Assembly: GCF_002252705.1 (NCBI RefSeq)
Contig: NZ_NQLA01000002.1
Location: 140,586-204,585 of the forward strand
Direction: 5' to 3'
DNA: 64,000 bases
Source of the DNA: Vulcanococcus limneticus LL
GTDB lineage: Bacteria; Cyanobacteriota; Cyanobacteriia; PCC-6307; Cyanobiaceae
Shown here: positions 33,901-44,906 of the stretch, piece by piece
How positions within the stretch are numbered: position 1 is the stretch's first letter
How the letters are laid out: each line of letters opens with the position of its first letter
Position numbers and translations under genes: made by a program
The notes under the pieces: model-generated
What the model saw: the letters and a program-made list of their open reading frames with translations, nothing else
Database searches by the model: none
What the model was told of the DNA's origin: nothing

Positions 33901-34725
33901 TCAGGGCTCCCGGATCCGGTCCTGGTGGCGGACCAGGGTCTGGACCAGCAGGCTGAGCAGCGCCACGGACCCCAGCAGCGAGGCGCAGGCGAAGGCCGCA
34001 GCGCCGTCGTATTCCAGATAAGTGCGCTCCACGTGCAGGGTGAGGGTGTTGGTGGCGTTGATGATCTTTCCCGACACCACCGAGATCGCCCCGAACTCCC
34101 CCACGGCCCTGGCGGTGCAGAGGATCACGCCGTAGATCAGGGCCGGACGGATGTGGGGCAGGGTCACGCTCCAGAAGGTGCGCCAGGGGCTGGCGCCGAG
34201 GCAGCGGGCGGCCTCCTCCTCCTCGCGGGGCACCTCCTGCAGGGCCGGATACACCTCCCGGGCCACGAAGGGCACGGTCACGAACAACAGGGTGAGGGCC
34301 AGGCCCGGGGTAGCGAACACGATCTTGACGCCGGAGCGCTCCACCGCATCGGCGAACAGCCCCATCTCGGGACTGAACAGCAGGATGAACATGAACCCCA
34401 CCACGATCGGCGAGATCGAGAGGGGCAGATCCAGCAGGGCCAGGACCACGGCCTGGCCGCGGAAGCTGCGGCGCGCCAGGATCCAGCTGATCAGCAGCCC
34501 GAAGACGGTGTTCAGCGGCACGGCGATGGCCGTGATCAGCAGTGTGAGTTGCAGGGCATGGACCGCCGGCGGCTGGGTGATCGCCCCCCAGTAGGCGGCA
34601 AGGCCAGCGCTGAAGGCCTCCACGAACACCGTCAGCACCGGCAGCAGCACCACCAAGGTGAGGAAGCTGAGGCCCGCGGCAATCAGCAGCTTCGGGCCCC
34701 AGCCGGTGGGAGTGCGCAGACTCAT
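33901..34725 (-). CDS. cysW: Sulfate/thiosulfate ABC transporter permease CysW
   Basis: 274 residues with six hydrophobic segments. The ABC permease loop EEEAARCLGASPWRTFWSVTLPHIRPAL and the family sequences SGKIINATNTLTLHVERTYLEYD and GEFGAISVVSG are specific for CysW. It pairs with CysT as the channel for sulfate uptake. Its ATG overlaps the cysT stop by 4 bases. The ATPase gene cysA is not in this cluster, so it must be elsewhere or the system uses another ATPase. Confidence 0.94.
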   Translation of the reverse strand: MSLRTPTGWGPKLLIAAGLSFLTLVVLLPVLTVFVEAFSAGLAAYWGAITQPPAVHALQLTLLITAIAVPLNTVFGLLISWILARRSFRGQAVVLALLDLPLSISPIVVGFMFILLFSPEMGLFADAVERSGVKIVFATPGLALTLLFVTVPFVAREVYPALQEVPREEEEAARCLGASPWRTFWSVTLPHIRPALIYGVILCTARAVGEFGAISVVSGKIINATNTLTLHVERTYLEYDGAAAFACASLLGSVALLSLLVQTLVRHQDRIREP

Positions 34726-35618
34726 AGGGCGCGGCTGCGGCGGTACCAGAGGGCCAGGCCGTTGATCAGCACCAGCAGTCCCAGGCTCCCCGCCAGCAAC
34801 ACCAGCGAGACGGCCGTGGCACCGTCGAAGTCGAACTCCTCGAAGCGCTGGTAGACATACACGGTGGAGGTGAGGGTCTCAAAGGGGATGTTGCCCGTGA
34901 GGATCGTCACCAGGCCGTACTCGCCCAGGCCGCGGGCCAGGGCCAGGCTGAAGCCGGTGGCCAGGGCCGGCAGCAGCTGGGGTAGCAGTACCTTGCGGAA
35001 GGTCTGGGCTGGCGTGGCGCCGAGGGTGAAGGCCGACTCCTCCACCTCCGGCTCGATCGCCTCCAGCACCGGCTGCACGGCGCGCACCACGAACGGCAGG
35101 GTGGCGTAGACCATGGCCAGCACCACCCCGAAGCGGGAGCCGGTGAGGTTGAGCTCGGTGATGCCGATCCCCGCCAGCCAATGGCCGAAGGGCGCCTCCG
35201 GATCCCAGAGCTGACCGATGCGGCCACCGGGGCCGTAGAGCCGCAGCAGGGCGATGGCCGCCACCACGCCGGGCATGGCGAAGGGAAGATCGATCAGTGC
35301 ATCGGCCAGGCGCCGGCCGGGGAAGCGGTAGCGCACCAGGATCCAGGCCAGCAGCAGCCCGAAGCCGGTGTTGATCAGGGCCGCCAAGGTGGCCGCGCTG
35401 AGGGAGAGCTGCAGGGCACTGGCAGCCAGCTCGGAGCTGAGCAGCTGCCAGAGCCGCTGGGGCGGCAGCTGCAGACCCGCCCGCAGCAACGCCGCCAGGG
35501 GCAAGCCGAGCAACAGCACCAGGTAGAGGGAGGCCAGCAGGATCAGCCCCCGGCCCCCCAGACCCTTGCGGCCCCCCGGCACCAGGCCGGGAACCCCGCG
35601 AAGTCGGGCCAGGCTCAC
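34722..35618 (-). CDS. cysT: Sulfate/thiosulfate ABC transporter permease CysT
   Basis: 298 residues with an N-terminal basic stretch and six hydrophobic segments. Family motifs: RYRFPGRRLADALIDLPFAMPGVVAAIALL, EESAFTLGATPAQTFRKVLLPQLLPAL and GEYGLVTILTGNIPFETLTSTVYVYQR. The ATG overlaps the stop of the sulfate-binding gene by 4 bases, giving the tightly coupled order sbpA-cysT-cysW. Confidence 0.94.
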   Translation of the reverse strand: MSLARLRGVPGLVPGGRKGLGGRGLILLASLYLVLLLGLPLAALLRAGLQLPPQRLWQLLSSELAASALQLSLSAATLAALINTGFGLLLAWILVRYRFPGRRLADALIDLPFAMPGVVAAIALLRLYGPGGRIGQLWDPEAPFGHWLAGIGITELNLTGSRFGVVLAMVYATLPFVVRAVQPVLEAIEPEVEESAFTLGATPAQTFRKVLLPQLLPALATGFSLALARGLGEYGLVTILTGNIPFETLTSTVYVYQRFEEFDFDGATAVSLVLLAGSLGLLVLINGLALWYRRSRAL

Positions 35619-36688
35619 CGGGCGGCCTTCTGGGCCTGCTCGAACAGGGCGCCGTCGTTGAACAGCTTCTGGTTCACGGCGTTCCAGCCGCCGAAGTCAG
35701 CGGCAGTGCGCAGTTGCCGCACCAGGCGGAACTGGTTGCTGTAGCGGCGCAGCACCTGGCGATCGGAGGGGCGATAGCCGGCCTCAGCGAAGATCTCCTG
35801 GGCCTTGGGGCTGTAGAGGAAGCGGGTGAAGGCCTCAGCCACCTGGCGGGTGCCGCGCTTGTCGACCACCTTGTCGATCACCGTCACGGGGAATTCCACC
35901 TTGAGGTTGGAACTGGGCACCACGTAGGGGAAGTCCTTGGGGATGGCGTCGTTGGTGACGATGATCTCGTTCTCGAAGGTCACGAGCACATCGCCCACCC
36001 GGTTCTTGACGAAGGCATCGGTGGCCTCACGGCCTGAATTCACCTGCGACTTGATGTTCTTGACCAGGCCGAACAGGTAGGTCTTCGCCGCCGCGTCGCC
36101 CTTGTCCTTGAGCACGGAGCCATAGCCGGCCAGGAAGCCCCAGCGGGCGTTACCGGAGGTCTTGGGGTTGAGCGAGACCGACTCCACCCCGGGCCGGGCC
36201 AGATCGGCCCAGGTCGTGACCTTCTTGGGGTTGCCCTGGCGCACCACCACGGCCATCACCGTGGTGACCGGTACGGCGTTGTTGGGCAGGCGCCGCTCCC
36301 AGCTGGAACTCACCAGTCCCTTCTCCACCAGGGGCGTGATGAAGGTGGAGAGATTCTGGGCCAGCACATCGGCCTCGAGGCCGCCGAGGATCGAGCGGGT
36401 CTGGGAGGCCGAGGCGCCGTACGACTCCTTGAAGGTGACGGTCTGGCCGGTCTTGGCCTTCCACTCCTTCTGGAATTCGGGGATCAGCTTCGAATAGGCC
36501 GCCTTGGCCACCGCATAGCTCACCAGCGTGAGCTGCACCGGCTCGGGCTTCGACTGGGCCAGCGCCCCGAGCCCCCAGCTGGCCCCCAGGCCAGCGGCAG
36601 CCCCGGTGGCCGCCAGGAGCCCGAGCAGGGAGCGCCGGCTCAGGCGCCAGGTCGACGGGTGCGGGGGGATGGGGGAGGGCAGGGACAT
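35615..36688 (-). CDS. sbpA: Sulfate-binding protein
   Basis: 357 residues from ATG 36688; a longer frame reaches into the polA upstream region and is unlikely. The signal peptide holds a twin-arginine-like SRRSLLG (17-23) before a hydrophobic stretch ending in GALAQS. The mature protein shows ELTLVSYA-type start (QLTLVSYAVAKAAYSKLIPEFQ), FKESYGASASQTRSILGGLEADV, SLNPKTSGNARWGFLAGYG and GDVLVTFENEI, diagnostic of Sbp/CysP. It captures periplasmic sulfate for CysT/CysW. Two overlapping inverted repeats lie 80-120 bases upstream. Confidence 0.93.
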   Translation of the reverse strand: MSLPSPIPPHPSTWRLSRRSLLGLLAATGAAAGLGASWGLGALAQSKPEPVQLTLVSYAVAKAAYSKLIPEFQKEWKAKTGQTVTFKESYGASASQTRSILGGLEADVLAQNLSTFITPLVEKGLVSSSWERRLPNNAVPVTTVMAVVVRQGNPKKVTTWADLARPGVESVSLNPKTSGNARWGFLAGYGSVLKDKGDAAAKTYLFGLVKNIKSQVNSGREATDAFVKNRVGDVLVTFENEIIVTNDAIPKDFPYVVPSSNLKVEFPVTVIDKVVDKRGTRQVAEAFTRFLYSPKAQEIFAEAGYRPSDRQVLRRYSNQFRLVRQLRTAADFGGWNAVNQKLFNDGALFEQAQKAAR

Positions 36689-36765
36689 GGCGGGAGTGGG
36701 GGGAGCGACGCGGGGGCTGGGCTCGCCGGAAGCTGGCCAAACCCTAGGGATCCACTGGGGCACGA

Positions 36766-36810
36766 TGGCCAGGGCCACGCCTGGCCCATGTGCCTGCGGC
36801 CACATGGGCC
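36766..36810. promoter_or_regulatory. Overlapping inverted repeats between sbpA and polA
   Basis: A perfect 10-base inverted repeat (36783-36792 with 36801-36810, loop of 8) overlaps a second one (36767-36773 with 36780-36786, loop of 6). They share the ggcc at 36783-36786, so the two structures exclude each other. The site lies in the divergent region 78 bases before the sbpA start and 69 bases before polA, a natural place for an operator or a switchable leader. Confidence 0.5.
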
Positions 36811-36878
36811 CACGCCCCGGGGCCCGCCGCTGCCTCTGCCAGGCTGGGCCGATTCGGGCGCCAGCCAGCCGCATCGCC

Positions 36879-39800
36879 ATGGCAGCAGAGGGTTCCAGCG
36901 TTGCCGGCGGCTCGAGCACGACCACGGGGGCAGGCCTTGTCCCGGCCGTGGGGGGCAGCGAGAAGCCTCTGCTGCTGCTGGTGGATGGCCACTCCCTGGC
37001 CTTCCGCAGTTTCTATGCCTTCGCCAAGGGGGGCGATGGCGGGCTGAGCACCCAGGCGGGCGTGCCCACGAGCGTGACCTACGGCTTTCTCAAGGCCCTG
37101 CTGGACAACTGCAAAGGCCTGGCGCCCCAGGGGGTGGTGATTGCCTTCGACACGGCCGAACCCACCTTCCGCCATGAGGCGGATGGGGCCTACAAGGCCC
37201 ACCGCGACGAGGCGCCCGAGCACTTCTTCCAGGACCTGGCCAACCTGCAGCAGATCCTCGTGGAGGGGCTCGACCTTCCCCTGTGCATGGCGCCGGGCTA
37301 CGAGGCCGACGACGTGCTGGGCACCCTGGCCAACCGGGCGGCCGATGGTGGCTGGCGGGTGCGGATCCTCTCGGGCGACCGCGACCTGTTCCAGCTCGTG
37401 GACGACAGGCGCGATATCGCCGTGCTGTACATGGGCGGCGGGCCCTACGCCAAGAGCAGCGGCCCGCAGGAGATCCGCCGCGAGGGCGTGATTGCCAAGC
37501 TGGGCGTGACCCCCGAGGAGGTGGTGGACCTCAAGGCCCTCACGGGCGACAGCTCGGACAACATCCCCGGCGTGAAGGGCGTGGGGCCGAAGACGGCGAT
37601 CAACCTGCTGGCCGCCTACGAGCACGTGGACGGGATCTACACGGCGCTGGAGGCGCTGGAGCAGGCCGGCCCCAAGGCCAAGGACCCCAAAGGCGTGCTC
37701 AAGGGCGCCCTGCTGCAGAAGCTGCGCGATGACCGGGAGAACGCCTACCGCTCACGCATGCTGGCCGAGATCCTGGTGGACATCCCCCTGCCGAGCGAGC
37801 CGCGGCTGGCCCTGGGGGAGGTGAGGGTGGACGCGCTGGCCGGCAGCCTGGAGGAGCTGGAACTGCACAGCCTGGCCCGCCAGGTGGAGCGGTTCGCCCA
37901 GGTCTTCTCGGCCCATCCGCCGATGCCGGCGGGCGGCGCGGGCGGCCAGGCGGCGCGGGCGGCTGGAACAGCCCGGAGCGCTGGAGGCGCAGCGAGCGCA
38001 GCGGCAGCGAGGGTTGGAGACGGGGCCTTGATGGCGCACCAGGCTGCACCAGCCAGCGCCAGGCCGGCGGAGACCACCGGTACCGACCCGGCCACGGCGA
38101 CAGCCCGCGCCAGCGCCGAAACGGGGGCCCCCACCGCCAGCACCCCGCCAGCCCTGGAGCCCCAGCTGATCACCAACCCCGCCGAGCTGGAGGCCCTGGT
38201 GGCGCGGCTGCTGGCGGCCACCGATCCGACCGCTCCGATCGCGCTCGACACCGAGACAACCGCCCTCAACCCCTTTCAGGCCGAACTGGTGGGCATCGGC
38301 CTGGCCTGGGGCGCGGGCCCGGACGAGCTGGCCTACATCCCGATCGGCCATCTGCCGCCCGTGGCACCCGATCTGCTCACCGAACCCCCGGCCACACCGC
38401 CCCAGCTGCCCCTCGATGGGGTGCTCAGCGCCCTGGCCCCCTGGCTGGCCAGCGCCGACCACCCGAAGACCCTGCAGAACGCCAAGTACGACCGGCTGGT
38501 GCTGCTGCGCCACGGCCTGGCCCTGGAGGGTGTGGTGATGGACACGCTGCTGGCGGACTACCTGCGCGACGCCAACGCCAAGCACGGTCTGGACGTGCTG
38601 GCGGAGCGCAACTTCGGCTTCAGCCCCACCAGCTACGGCGCGCTGGTGCCGAAGGGCGCCACCTTTGCCGCCGTGCCGATCGAGGAGGCCGCGCTCTATT
38701 GCGGCATGGACGTGCACGTGACCTGGCGGCTCACGGGGCTGCTGCGGGCCCAGCTGGCGGAGCTCGGCCCGGCGCTGCCAGCACTGCTCGATCAGGTGGA
38801 GCTGCCGCTGGAGCCGGTGCTGGCGCTGATGGAAGCCACCGGCATCCGCATCGACAAGGGCTACCTGGCGGAACTCTCCACTGAACTGGCGGCCACCTTG
38901 CAGCAGCTGGAGGCCGACGCCAGGGCGGCGGCGGGGGTGGACTTCAACCTGGCCTCCCCAAAGCAGCTGGGCGAGCTGCTGTTCGACACGCTGGGGCTGG
39001 ACCGCAAGAAATCGCGCAAGACCAAGACCGGCTGGAGCACCGATGCCGCCGTGCTGGAGAAGCTGGAGGAGGCCCACCCCGTGGTGCCGCTGGTGCTGGA
39101 GCACCGCACCCTGAGCAAGCTCAAAAGCACCTATGTGGATGCGCTGCCGGCGCTGGTGGAACCGGAAACCGGACGGGTGCACACCGATTTCAACCAGGCG
39201 GTGACGGCCACCGGCCGGCTCTCGAGCAGCAACCCCAACCTGCAGAACATCCCGATCCGCACGGAGTTCAGCCGGCGGATCCGCAAGGCCTTCCTGCCCC
39301 AGGAGGGCTGGAGCCTGATCAGCGCCGACTACTCCCAGATCGAGCTGCGCATCCTGGCCCACCTCTCGGGCGAGGAGGTGCTGGTGGAAGCTTACCGAAC
39401 CGGCGACGACGTGCACGCCCTCACGGCCCGGCTGCTGCTGGACAAGGCCGAAGGCGAGGCGGTGAGCAGCGACGAACGCCGCCTGGGCAAAACGATCAAC
39501 TTCGGCGTGATCTACGGCATGGGCGCCCAGCGCTTCGCGCGGGAAACGGGGGTGGGCCAGGCGCAGGCCAAGGAGTTTCTCAGTAAGTACAAGCAGCGCT
39601 ACCCGAAGGTGTTCGCCTTCCTGGAGCTGCAGGAGCGGCTGGCCCTGAGCCGCGGCTACGTGGAGACGATCCTGGGCCGGCGCCGGCCGTTCGGCTTCGA
39701 TCCCTCGGGCCTGGGGCGCCTGCGGGGCAAGGATCCACTGGAGATCGACCTGGAGGTGGCCCGCCGTGGCGGCCTGGAGGCCCAGCAGCTGCGGGCGGCC

Positions 39801-40058
39801 GCCAACGCGCCGATCCAGGGCTCCAGCGCCGACATCATCAAGCTGGCCATGGTGCAGCTGCACCACCGCCTCTCTGAGAGCGGCCTGCCGGCGCGGCTGC
39901 TACTGCAGGTGCACGACGAACTGGTGCTGGAGGCGGCCCCCGAGGCTCTCGATGCGGTGCTGGCGCTCACCCGCAGCACGATGGAACAGGCCGTGGCGCT
40001 CACGGTGCCGCTACTGGTGGAAACCGGCGTGGGGCCCAACTGGATGGAGGCGAAGTAG
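36879..40058 (+). CDS. polA: DNA polymerase I
   Basis: 1059 residues from ATG 36879. Order: 5'-3' exonuclease domain (LLLLVDGHSLAFRSFYAF, APGYEADDVLGTLA, GDSSDNIPGVKGVGPKTA), an Ala/Gly-rich linker at about 350-430, a 3'-5' exonuclease domain that keeps the acidic residues (ALDTETTALNPF), and the polymerase domain with DYSQIELRILAHLSG, RRLGKTINFGVIYGMG and VHDELVLEA. All three activities should therefore be present, unlike in Taq polymerase where proofreading is lost. The linker is unusually long and low in complexity. The protein removes RNA primers and fills repair gaps. Confidence 0.96.
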   Translation: MAAEGSSVAGGSSTTTGAGLVPAVGGSEKPLLLLVDGHSLAFRSFYAFAKGGDGGLSTQAGVPTSVTYGFLKALLDNCKGLAPQGVVIAFDTAEPTFRHEADGAYKAHRDEAPEHFFQDLANLQQILVEGLDLPLCMAPGYEADDVLGTLANRAADGGWRVRILSGDRDLFQLVDDRRDIAVLYMGGGPYAKSSGPQEIRREGVIAKLGVTPEEVVDLKALTGDSSDNIPGVKGVGPKTAINLLAAYEHVDGIYTALEALEQAGPKAKDPKGVLKGALLQKLRDDRENAYRSRMLAEILVDIPLPSEPRLALGEVRVDALAGSLEELELHSLARQVERFAQVFSAHPPMPAGGAGGQAARAAGTARSAGGAASAAAARVGDGALMAHQAAPASARPAETTGTDPATATARASAETGAPTASTPPALEPQLITNPAELEALVARLLAATDPTAPIALDTETTALNPFQAELVGIGLAWGAGPDELAYIPIGHLPPVAPDLLTEPPATPPQLPLDGVLSALAPWLASADHPKTLQNAKYDRLVLLRHGLALEGVVMDTLLADYLRDANAKHGLDVLAERNFGFSPTSYGALVPKGATFAAVPIEEAALYCGMDVHVTWRLTGLLRAQLAELGPALPALLDQVELPLEPVLALMEATGIRIDKGYLAELSTELAATLQQLEADARAAAGVDFNLASPKQLGELLFDTLGLDRKKSRKTKTGWSTDAAVLEKLEEAHPVVPLVLEHRTLSKLKSTYVDALPALVEPETGRVHTDFNQAVTATGRLSSSNPNLQNIPIRTEFSRRIRKAFLPQEGWSLISADYSQIELRILAHLSGEEVLVEAYRTGDDVHALTARLLLDKAEGEAVSSDERRLGKTINFGVIYGMGAQRFARETGVGQAQAKEFLSKYKQRYPKVFAFLELQERLALSRGYVETILGRRRPFGFDPSGLGRLRGKDPLEIDLEVARRGGLEAQQLRAAANAPIQGSSADIIKLAMVQLHHRLSESGLPARLLLQVHDELVLEAAPEALDAVLALTRSTMEQAVALTVPLLVETGVGPNWMEAK

Positions 40059-40103
40059 GGCCAAGCCCAAGCCGTAGGTTGGCCGCCATCTCCCGAAGCT
40101 CCC

Positions 40104-41579
<1,476 letters not shown>

Positions 41580-41619
41580 GCCGGGATCAGCCTGAGGCGC
41601 CCCCGACAGCCCACCGGGC

Positions 41620-41838
41620 TCAGACATCGGGGCGCGCGGGGGGTTCTGCCTGACCGCGCATCATCTGCTCGATCTTGCGGATGCGCTGCTGGGTGGTGGT
41701 CCACACGTCGCGGCGGAAGCCGGGCTCACACTGCTCCACCAGCTGCTCAATGGGCTCGCCGCGCTCGAACGCCTCCCAGAGCTCGCGCTCGAGCTTGGCG
41801 CGCTCGATGAAGTTCCAACGCTGCAGCCAGCCCACCAT
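41620..41838 (-). CDS. Small helical protein of unknown function
   Basis: 72 residues from ATG 41838. Charged and helical throughout (MVGWLQRWNFIERAKLEREL, then EPIEQLVEQCEPGFRRDVWTTTQQRIRKIEQMM), without membrane segment. Tryptophan-rich N-terminus. I do not recognise the family, but the pattern looks like a real conserved small cyanobacterial protein. It is convergent with cysS and divergent from dxr, 166 bases away. Confidence 0.65.
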   Translation of the reverse strand: MVGWLQRWNFIERAKLERELWEAFERGEPIEQLVEQCEPGFRRDVWTTTQQRIRKIEQMMRGQAEPPARPDV

Positions 41839-42004
41839 GTCCGCCCGTTCGGCACGGCCCCCAGTGTGACGGGCGGTTCCACCGGCCAGCGGACCAAGCA
41901 GGCACTCACCAGGCCCGACGCCAGAACGAGGGCGCGGCCGGCCCCCAGCCTCGCCCGGGCCACCCGCCCGTAGGTGGGAAACTGACCCCACTTGCTGCAG
42001 TGCC

Positions 42005-43255
42005 GTGAAAGCCCTCTCCGTGCTGGGATCCACCGGCTCGATCGGCACCCAGACCCTTGAACTGGCCGAGGAGTTCCCGGATCGCTTCCGGGTGGTGGCC
42101 CTCACGGCCGGCCGCAACCTCGACCTGCTGATCGAGCAGATCCGCCGCCACGCCCCCGAGGTGGTGGCCCTGGCCGATGCCGAGAGGGTGGCCGAGCTGC
42201 GCGAGCGGCTGCAGGCGCTGGAGCCCGCCCAACGGCCTGCCCGGCTGCCGGAGCTGTTGGGCGGCCCCGATGGGATCTGCGCCGCCGCCGCCTGGCCCAG
42301 CGCCGATCTGGTGGTGACAGGCATCGTGGGCTGCGCCGGCCTGCTGCCCACCCTGGCCGCCATCCACGCCGGCAAGGACCTGGCCCTGGCCAACAAGGAG
42401 ACCCTGATCGCCGCCGGCCCGGTGGTGCTGCCGGAGCTGGAGAAGAGCGGCTCGCGGCTGCTGCCGGCCGACTCCGAGCACTCCGCCATCTTCCAGTGCC
42501 TGCAGGGCACCCCCTGGGCCGACACGGCCCGCCTCAGCACCGGCCATCCCACCCCAGGCCTGCGCCGCATCCAGCTCACCGCCAGCGGCGGCGCCTTCCG
42601 CGACTGGCCCGCCGCGGATCTGGCCAAGGCCACCGTGGCCGATGCCACCAGCCATCCCAACTGGAGCATGGGCCGCAAGATCACGGTGGACTCGGCGAGC
42701 CTGATGAACAAGGGCCTCGAAGTGATCGAAGCCCACTACCTGTTCGGCCTCGATTACGACCACATCGAGATCGTGATCCACCCCCAGTCGATCATCCACT
42801 CGATGGTGGAACTGGCCGACTCCTCGGTGCTGGCCCAGCTCGGCTGGCCCGACATGAAGCTGCCGATCCTCTACTGCCTCAGCTGGCCCGAGCGCCTCGA
42901 AACCCCCTGGCGCCGCCTCGACCTCACCGAAGTGGGCACCCTCAGCTTCCGCGCCCCCGACCCGGCCAAATACCCCTGCATGGAGCTCGCCTACGCGGCC
43001 GGCCGCGCCGGCGGCACGATGCCCGCGGTGATGAACGCCGCCAACGAACAGGCCGTGGCCCTCTTCCTCGAGGAGCAGATCCACTTCCTCGAGATCCCGA
43101 AACTGATCGACGCGGTGTGTGATCGCCACAAGGCCGATCTCACCACCTCCCCCTCCCTGGACGACGTGCTGGCCGTGGACGCCTGGTCACGCGAGGCGGT
43201 GCGTGAGGCTGCAGCCCGGCTGAGGGCCAAGGCTCCGGTGGCGCTGCCGGCCTGA
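42005..43255 (+). CDS. dxr: 1-deoxy-D-xylulose 5-phosphate reductoisomerase
   Basis: 416 residues from GTG 42005. NADPH motif GSTGSIGTQ (8-16), active-site regions [23 protein letters not shown] and [23 protein letters not shown] are complete. It makes 2-C-methyl-D-erythritol 4-phosphate, the first committed step of the MEP isoprenoid pathway that supplies carotenoids, phytol and quinone tails. Confidence 0.97.
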   Translation: MKALSVLGSTGSIGTQTLELAEEFPDRFRVVALTAGRNLDLLIEQIRRHAPEVVALADAERVAELRERLQALEPAQRPARLPELLGGPDGICAAAAWPSADLVVTGIVGCAGLLPTLAAIHAGKDLALANKETLIAAGPVVLPELEKSGSRLLPADSEHSAIFQCLQGTPWADTARLSTGHPTPGLRRIQLTASGGAFRDWPAADLAKATVADATSHPNWSMGRKITVDSASLMNKGLEVIEAHYLFGLDYDHIEIVIHPQSIIHSMVELADSSVLAQLGWPDMKLPILYCLSWPERLETPWRRLDLTEVGTLSFRAPDPAKYPCMELAYAAGRAGGTMPAVMNAANEQAVALFLEEQIHFLEIPKLIDAVCDRHKADLTTSPSLDDVLAVDAWSREAVREAAARLRAKAPVALPA

Positions 43256-43307
43256 GCCCCCGATCCGGCGCCCACCGCTGCCCCCTGCTGCCCTCCAGCC
43301 CCACACC

Positions 43308-43667
43308 ATGGCCGTTGTCCAGCCCCGGATCGCCCACCACCTGCTGCTCTGCGCCACCCCCAGCAAGGCGCTCTGCTGTCCCGATCCGGCCGTCGGCGCT
43401 GCCAGCTGGGAAACCCTCAAGCGCCTGGTGCGGGAGCTCGGCCTGGAGGATCCGGCCCGTCCCGAAGGGATCGTGCTGCGCACCAAGGCCGACTGCCTGC
43501 GGATCTGCGCCGAAGGCCCGGTGCTGCTGGTCTGGCCCGAAGGGATCGTCTACGTCGGCGTGAGCCCGGAGCGGATCGAGCGGATCGTGCGGGAGCACGT
43601 GGTGGGCGGAAGCCCCATCGAAGCCTGGATCCTCAGGCGGATGCCCTTCCAGCCGCAACCCACCTGA
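43308..43667 (+). CDS. Thioredoxin-like [2Fe-2S] ferredoxin-domain protein
   Basis: 119 residues. Cysteines fall in the pattern HLLLCATPSKALCCPD (three) and TKADCLRICAEGP (two), followed by GIVYVGVSPERIERIVREHV. This is the thioredoxin-fold [2Fe-2S] ferredoxin family also found as a subunit-like domain in hydrogenase and complex I. In picocyanobacteria it is a free-standing small protein. Electron-transfer partner unknown. It begins 52 bases after dxr and is probably in the same operon. Confidence 0.85.
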   Translation: MAVVQPRIAHHLLLCATPSKALCCPDPAVGAASWETLKRLVRELGLEDPARPEGIVLRTKADCLRICAEGPVLLVWPEGIVYVGVSPERIERIVREHVVGGSPIEAWILRRMPFQPQPT

Positions 43668-43704
43668 GCGAATCCTGCTCGCGCAGGCCGTTCAACGCCC
43701 CCCT

Positions 43705-44847
43705 TCAGGCCAGCCTCAGGCCCTGAGGGGGCGCAGCCTGCGCAAGTCGCTCCAACCAGCGCACTGCGACCTGGTCAGCCCAGCTGGCCTGGGGCCGATC
43801 GCCGGGGGCATGGAAGCCGTTGTGGCCGCCGCCAGGGCTCAGCAGCACCCGCGACAGGGCGAGATCGCCCCAGGCATGGGCGAGCTGGCGGGCCGGGGCC
43901 GCCGGCACCCAGGGGTCGTCGCTGGCATGAAGCAGCAACGTCGGGGGCAGAAGGCCGGGGCCGGCCAGCAGCCGGGGGAGGGGGCTGGCCGCCCCGTAAT
44001 AGTGCTCCACCGAGCTGTAGCCCCAGCGCGGCGCGGTGATGGCGGCATCGAAGGCGCGGATCGTGCGGATCACACCGCCAGGCCCGCGGCCCAGCAGGGC
44101 CTCACGCTCGGCCGCGGAGATGCCAAAGGGATCGGCCAGGGTCTGGTCCCGCAGGCGCCCCAGCAGCCAGTGCTGGTAGAGGCCATTGCGGGGACGCTCG
44201 ATCTGCCAGGCGGAGCCCTCCAGATCCAGGGGACTGCTGATGCAGACCAGGCCATCAAGGGGCGGCGGCGCGCCCGCGTCCAGACAGGCATTGAGCAGGA
44301 CCGTGCCCCCCAGCGAGAGACCGGCGGCGAACAGGGGCAGCCCCCCCGCCAGCGTGCGGGCCCGCCGCAGCACAGGGGCGAGGTCGCGGCTGCAGGCTGC
44401 GGCATAGGTGCCCGGCGCCAGTGGGCGACCCCGGCCGGCGCCCCGCAGGTTGAGCCGGAGCACCGCGAACCCCTGGAGCTGCAGGGCCAGGCCCAGGCGC
44501 CGCACCCCCGGCCCCTCGCTGCCGCCCCCCAGACCGTGCAGCAGCAGCACCAGGCCCCGCGGCAGCGACGGGGGCCTGGCAGCGGGATCGGGCGTCGCCG
44601 GAAGCGGCTGATCCAGCAGGGCCAACAGCTGATGCTCAGCGTCGGTAGAGCCAGTGCCACCAGCCGCACCGACACCGGCCAGTCCGATCAGCACCGCCTC
44701 ACCCCGATCCGGCGGAAGCCCCGGCGGGCGCAGGGTGTCCCGCAGCGTCTGCAGGTCGGCGCCCCACCAGGGGCCCCGGGGCCGGAAGGGATCGAGACCC
44801 AGCTGGCTCAGCAGGGGGGCGCCCACAGGGGAGAGCAGCGGCAACAC
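43705..44847 (-). CDS. YheT-type alpha/beta hydrolase
   Basis: 380 residues. The fold is clear: oxyanion region LLLHGLGGGSEGPGVRRL, LRLNLRGAGRG, nucleophile elbow GLSLGGTVLLNA, then an acid near LLLHASDDPWVP and catalytic histidine in GGGHNGFHAPG. Family members include yeast ethanol acyltransferase/esterases and E. coli YheT, whose substrates are unsettled. No signal peptide. It is convergent with the preceding ferredoxin-like gene. Confidence 0.87.
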   Translation of the reverse strand: MLPLLSPVGAPLLSQLGLDPFRPRGPWWGADLQTLRDTLRPPGLPPDRGEAVLIGLAGVGAAGGTGSTDAEHQLLALLDQPLPATPDPAARPPSLPRGLVLLLHGLGGGSEGPGVRRLGLALQLQGFAVLRLNLRGAGRGRPLAPGTYAAACSRDLAPVLRRARTLAGGLPLFAAGLSLGGTVLLNACLDAGAPPPLDGLVCISSPLDLEGSAWQIERPRNGLYQHWLLGRLRDQTLADPFGISAAEREALLGRGPGGVIRTIRAFDAAITAPRWGYSSVEHYYGAASPLPRLLAGPGLLPPTLLLHASDDPWVPAAPARQLAHAWGDLALSRVLLSPGGGHNGFHAPGDRPQASWADQVAVRWLERLAQAAPPQGLRLA

Positions 44848-44906
44848 CCCGTCACCCTGCCGCCATGGCCGCCCGATGACCAGGGGGCCAGCCCTGCCGC
44901 CGCGCC

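Noticed and set aside
37752..39866. A 704-codon open frame antisense to polA
   Set aside because: High G+C gives long stop-free antisense frames. It has no family motifs, is rich in His/Gln/Arg/Gly, and polA is certain.
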